Of a stretch of 64,000 nt of DNA, positions 61,273-64,000 are shown piece by piece. Source of the DNA: Corynebacterium sp. KPL1814 (lineage in GTDB: Bacteria; Actinomycetota; Actinomycetes; Mycobacteriales; Mycobacteriaceae); assembly GCF_000478175.1 (NCBI RefSeq), contig NZ_KI515777.1, positions 62,001-126,000 on the forward strand, given 5' to 3'. A program made the position numbers and the translations under genes. The notes beneath the pieces are model-generated. The model searched no databases, was not told the origin of the DNA, and was given only the letters and a program-made list of their open reading frames with translations. How positions within the stretch are numbered: the stretch's first letter is position 1; each line of letters starts with the position of its first letter.

Positions 61273-64000
61273 ATGGACGAGCCCGAAGAATGTAGTAGGT
61301 CTAATACAGAACTTCCCAGCGTCCCGCAGCAGTACCTCCTGCGCGATCTGGCCCCGCGCCCGCGGACGTTGTGGGACATCATCACGACCACCGCGGAGAT
61401 TCACCCAGAAGCCGCCGCGCTTGATGATGGCGAGATCATCACCTACGCCGAACTCGTCCACGAGGTCCAGCTGTGGGCCACAGAGCTGCACGTCAATGGC
61501 GTGCGCCGCGGCGATCGCATCGGCATCCGGATGACGTCTGGCAAGCGTGATCTCTACCTCGCCATCCTGTCTACTCTGGCCGCCGGCGCGGCCTACGTGC
61601 CGGTGGATGCGGACGATCCGGATGAGCGCGCGGAGATGGTCTTTGGTGAGGCCGATATTGATGGCCTGTTCAGCGATGAGGGCTTCCGCTTCCTGCGTGA
61701 GAACCCGCGCCACGCGGCCGAGGAGATCGAGGCCCCGCGGCCAGAAGACACCGCGTGGATCATCTTTACCTCCGGTTCCACGGGCAAGCCGAAGGGCGTT
61801 GCCGTCAGCCACCGCTCGGCGGCCGCCTTTGTGGACGCGGAGGCCAGCCTCTTCCTCGTCGATCACCCCCACGGCCCGCTCGGCCCGGAAGACCGCGTGC
61901 TGGCCGGGCTTTCGGTTGCCTTCGACGCATCCTGTGAGGAGATGTGGCTGGCCTGGGGCCACGGCGGCTGCCTGGTCCCGGCACCGCGTTCCTTGGTGCG
62001 GTCTGGCATGGACCTTGGACCGTGGCTGATTCGCCGCGATATCACCGTCGTCTCCACGGTCCCTACCCTGGCGGGCCTGTGGCCAGCGGAAGCGCTGGAT
62101 AATATCCGCCTGCTCATCGTCGGCGGCGAGGCCTGCTCCCAGGAGTTGGTGGACCGCCTGGCCACCGAGGACCGCGAGATGTGGAATACCTACGGCCCCA
62201 CGGAGGCAACGGTCGTCGCTTGTGCGCAACGGATGATTCCGGGGCGCGCGGTTTCGATCGGGCTGCCGCTGAACGGGTGGGATTTGGTGGTCATCGATAA
62301 GCAGGGGCAACCCGTTGGCTTGGGCGAGACCGGCGAATTGGTCATCGGTGGCGTGGGCCTGGCTAGCTACCTGGACCCGCAGAAGGATGCGGAGAAGTAC
62401 GCGCCGCTGGAATCCATGGGCTGGCAGCGCGCCTACCGCACCGGCGATCACGTGCGCCTGGAAGAAGACGGCCTGTACTTTGTGGGCCGCGTGGATGACC
62501 AGGTAAAGATTGGCGGGCGCCGCATTGAGCTGGGTGAGGTCGACGCGAACGTCGCCGCGCTGGATAACGTCTATAACTCCGCCGTGGCTGTGCAAAAGAC
62601 CCCGGGCGGTGAATCCGTGCTGGTGGGATACGTCTCGCTGGAAGATGAGGCGCGCGGTTTTAACCACGGCGTGGCCCATGAACGCCTGGCGGAAACCATG
62701 CCTGCGGCGCTGGTCCCGCGTATCTGTGTGATGGATGAGCTGCCGGTGCGCACCTCCGGCAAGGTGGATAAGAAGGCGCTGCCGTGGCCGCTGCCCGGCG
62801 TTGGCGTGGAATCGACCACGCTGACGGAGACCGAGAAGTGGCTGGCCGAGCTCTGGGTCGAGACCCTCGGCGTATCCGTGGAGGATGAGAACGCCGATTT
62901 CTTCGACCTTGGCGGTACCTCCCTGGCCGCGGCGACGCTGGTGGGCCGCATCCGCGATCGCTACCCCACCGTGGCCGTGCGCGATCTCTACGATCACCCA
63001 CGTCTTGGTTCGCTGGCGGAGCTCATCGCCGGCGCCGAACCGCGCCCCGTGGCGGAGCAACAGAAACCGCTGCGCGAGGTCACCCCGGTCGGCGCGAAGA
63101 CCCGCGTGGCGCAAACGCTACTGCAGATCCCCGCCATGACGCTGGCGGCGACCACCTGGCTGGCCTGGCTCATGCTGGGCTCAACGGTGGCCTCCGCTCT
63201 GGGCGTGGAGCGGGCGCAGCCCTTCCCGTGGTGGCTGGTCATTGCGTTGGTGCTCATCTTTGCCACGCCGCTGGGGCGCATACCCATCGGTGGCTTTGGT
63301 GCGCGCCTGATTACCGCCGGCATCACGCCCGGCGATTATCCGCGCGGTGGTTCGACCCACCTGCGTATTTGGGCCGCGGAGCGGTGGGCGGATGCCTCCG
63401 GATCGCGCTCTATCGCGGGCGCTACCTGGGTCAATAACTACGCCCGCGCCTTGGGCGTGAAGATGAAGCGCGGCGTGGACCTGCACTCGCTGCCACCGGT
63501 GACGGGCCTGCTCACCCTGGGCAAGCACGCCGCGGTGGAACCGGAGGTCGATCTCACCGGCTACTGGCTCGACGGCGACGTGCTCCACGTCGGCGCCATC
63601 GACATCAAGGAAGGCGCCCGCGTGGGCGCGCGCTCCACCCTGCTGCCCGGCACCGTGGTGGGCAAGTACGCCCACGTGGAGGCGGGTTCCACCGTCACCG
63701 GCCGCAAGAAGATCAAGGACGGCCAGCGTTGGTCCGGCTCTCCTGCGAAGAAGGTGGGCCGCTCCAAGCACCGCTTCCCCTCCAAGCCGCCGAAGCGCCG
63801 CCCCTGGTGGGTGGCTATTTACGGTGCGACCTCGCTGTTCCTGGCCGCGCAGCCGCTCATCGCGGTGCTTGTCGGCGCCATCGTGGATTTGGCGCTGGTG
63901 CATTCCACGGACGGGAACCGCTTCGTCGGCGCGGTGCTCTTCGCTCCACTCGCGGCGCTTGCGGCCTTTGCCACCTACATGCTGCAGACCTGGCTGGGCG
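61273..64000 (+). CDS. Pls-like adenylation/carrier/membrane synthetase (partial, runs off the window)
   Basis: The first 909 residues are seen and the frame is open at the edge. Residues 1-500 are an NRPS adenylation domain (A3 'FTSGSTGKPKGV' near 163, A5 'YGPTEATV', A7 'YRTGDHVRL', A10 'SGKVDKKALP'). Residues 520-590 are a carrier domain with the phosphopantetheine serine in 'LGGTSLAAA'. Two membrane helices (about 620-670), a hexapeptide-repeat region (about 770-810) and more helices follow. This matches the NRPS terminal-domain family to which epsilon-poly-L-lysine synthase belongs, in which condensation-like domains sit between membrane helices. The pocket residues read as lysine-activating. 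The start ATG is 2 bases behind the MarR gene with GAGG upstream. Confidence 0.85.
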   Translation, partial: MDEPEECSRSNTELPSVPQQYLLRDLAPRPRTLWDIITTTAEIHPEAAALDDGEIITYAELVHEVQLWATELHVNGVRRGDRIGIRMTSGKRDLYLAILSTLAAGAAYVPVDADDPDERAEMVFGEADIDGLFSDEGFRFLRENPRHAAEEIEAPRPEDTAWIIFTSGSTGKPKGVAVSHRSAAAFVDAEASLFLVDHPHGPLGPEDRVLAGLSVAFDASCEEMWLAWGHGGCLVPAPRSLVRSGMDLGPWLIRRDITVVSTVPTLAGLWPAEALDNIRLLIVGGEACSQELVDRLATEDREMWNTYGPTEATVVACAQRMIPGRAVSIGLPLNGWDLVVIDKQGQPVGLGETGELVIGGVGLASYLDPQKDAEKYAPLESMGWQRAYRTGDHVRLEEDGLYFVGRVDDQVKIGGRRIELGEVDANVAALDNVYNSAVAVQKTPGGESVLVGYVSLEDEARGFNHGVAHERLAETMPAALVPRICVMDELPVRTSGKVDKKALPWPLPGVGVESTTLTETEKWLAELWVETLGVSVEDENADFFDLGGTSLAAATLVGRIRDRYPTVAVRDLYDHPRLGSLAELIAGAEPRPVAEQQKPLREVTPVGAKTRVAQTLLQIPAMTLAATTWLAWLMLGSTVASALGVERAQPFPWWLVIALVLIFATPLGRIPIGGFGARLITAGITPGDYPRGGSTHLRIWAAERWADASGSRSIAGATWVNNYARALGVKMKRGVDLHSLPPVTGLLTLGKHAAVEPEVDLTGYWLDGDVLHVGAIDIKEGARVGARSTLLPGTVVGKYAHVEAGSTVTGRKKIKDGQRWSGSPAKKVGRSKHRFPSKPPKRRPWWVAIYGATSLFLAAQPLIAVLVGAIVDLALVHSTDGNRFVGAVLFAPLAALAAFATYMLQTWLG

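Noticed and set aside
60799..63114. A 771-codon open frame on the minus strand opposite the MarR and synthetase genes
   Set aside because: It is the mirror frame that high-GC codon use leaves open. The product is low-complexity and rich in His, Arg and Gly, with no domain, while the opposite strand encodes clear MarR and NRPS domains.

Overview
The window reads as a chromosomal segment of a Corynebacterium species of fairly high GC. The evidence is gene content and gene order: the thrE-otsA-otsB-LacI-znuABC block matches the C. glutamicum order, and rlmB-cysS-ispF-ispD-carD-lpqE-radA and panC-...-folK-folB-folP-folE-ftsH-hpt-tilS-dac-ppa are orders shared by Corynebacterium and Mycobacterium. 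Many genes also start without a leader, which is typical of the genus. I cannot name the species. There is no prophage, integron, CRISPR array or intact IS.

Layout. 0-4 kb: a DHA2-type MFS exporter, tRNA-Thr(TGT), the threonine/serine exporter ThrE and a small histone-H1-like protein. 4-7 kb: trehalose synthesis (otsA, a META-type lipoprotein, otsB). 7-11 kb: a LacI regulator facing a putatively Zur-controlled zinc ABC importer. 11-13 kb: an esterase and an HNH protein. 13-22 kb: housekeeping genes (rlmB, cysS, ispF, ispD, carD, lpqE, radA, carbonic anhydrase, mutY). 22-25 kb: clpC with a candidate SigH promoter. 25-33 kb: a pseudokinase-like membrane protein, a second MFS exporter, guaB1, a two-gene carotenoid unit (crtB-crtI) and a lipoprotein. 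33-35 kb: an inverted-repeat element and lysS. 35-44 kb: a PhoX phosphatase, then cstA with a small Cys-Cys-ending protein and an ArsA-like ATPase, then tandem C1-family peptidases. 44-55 kb: one long leftward run from dac to panC and a GNAT gene (tetrahydropterin/folate and pantothenate synthesis, FtsH, purine salvage, tRNA lysidine), diverging from ppa. 55-64 kb: accessory-looking DNA with short repeats and a nuclease-like ORF, an ABC exporter facing a two-component system that lacks a membrane sensor, a rhodanese, a MarR regulator, and the first 909 codons of a large adenylation/carrier/membrane protein like epsilon-poly-lysine synthase that runs off the right edge.

The most interesting points are: (1) the Pls-like synthetase, whose adenylation-pocket residues read as lysine-specific and which sits directly behind a MarR gene; (2) the CstA / CC-tail protein / cysteine-free ArsA-like ATPase cassette, which may be the corynebacterial counterpart of the E. 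coli CstA-YbdD pairing plus an ATPase; (3) a 10-11-mer, (G)CTTGCCGATG, present 19 times in 64 kb on both strands and in several reading frames, far above chance; (4) a 166-bp nested inverted-repeat element behind lysS flanked by a 15-bp duplication of the lysS 3' end; and (5) a pervasive pattern of a -10 hexamer 6-8 nt before the start codon, which I used to choose starts.
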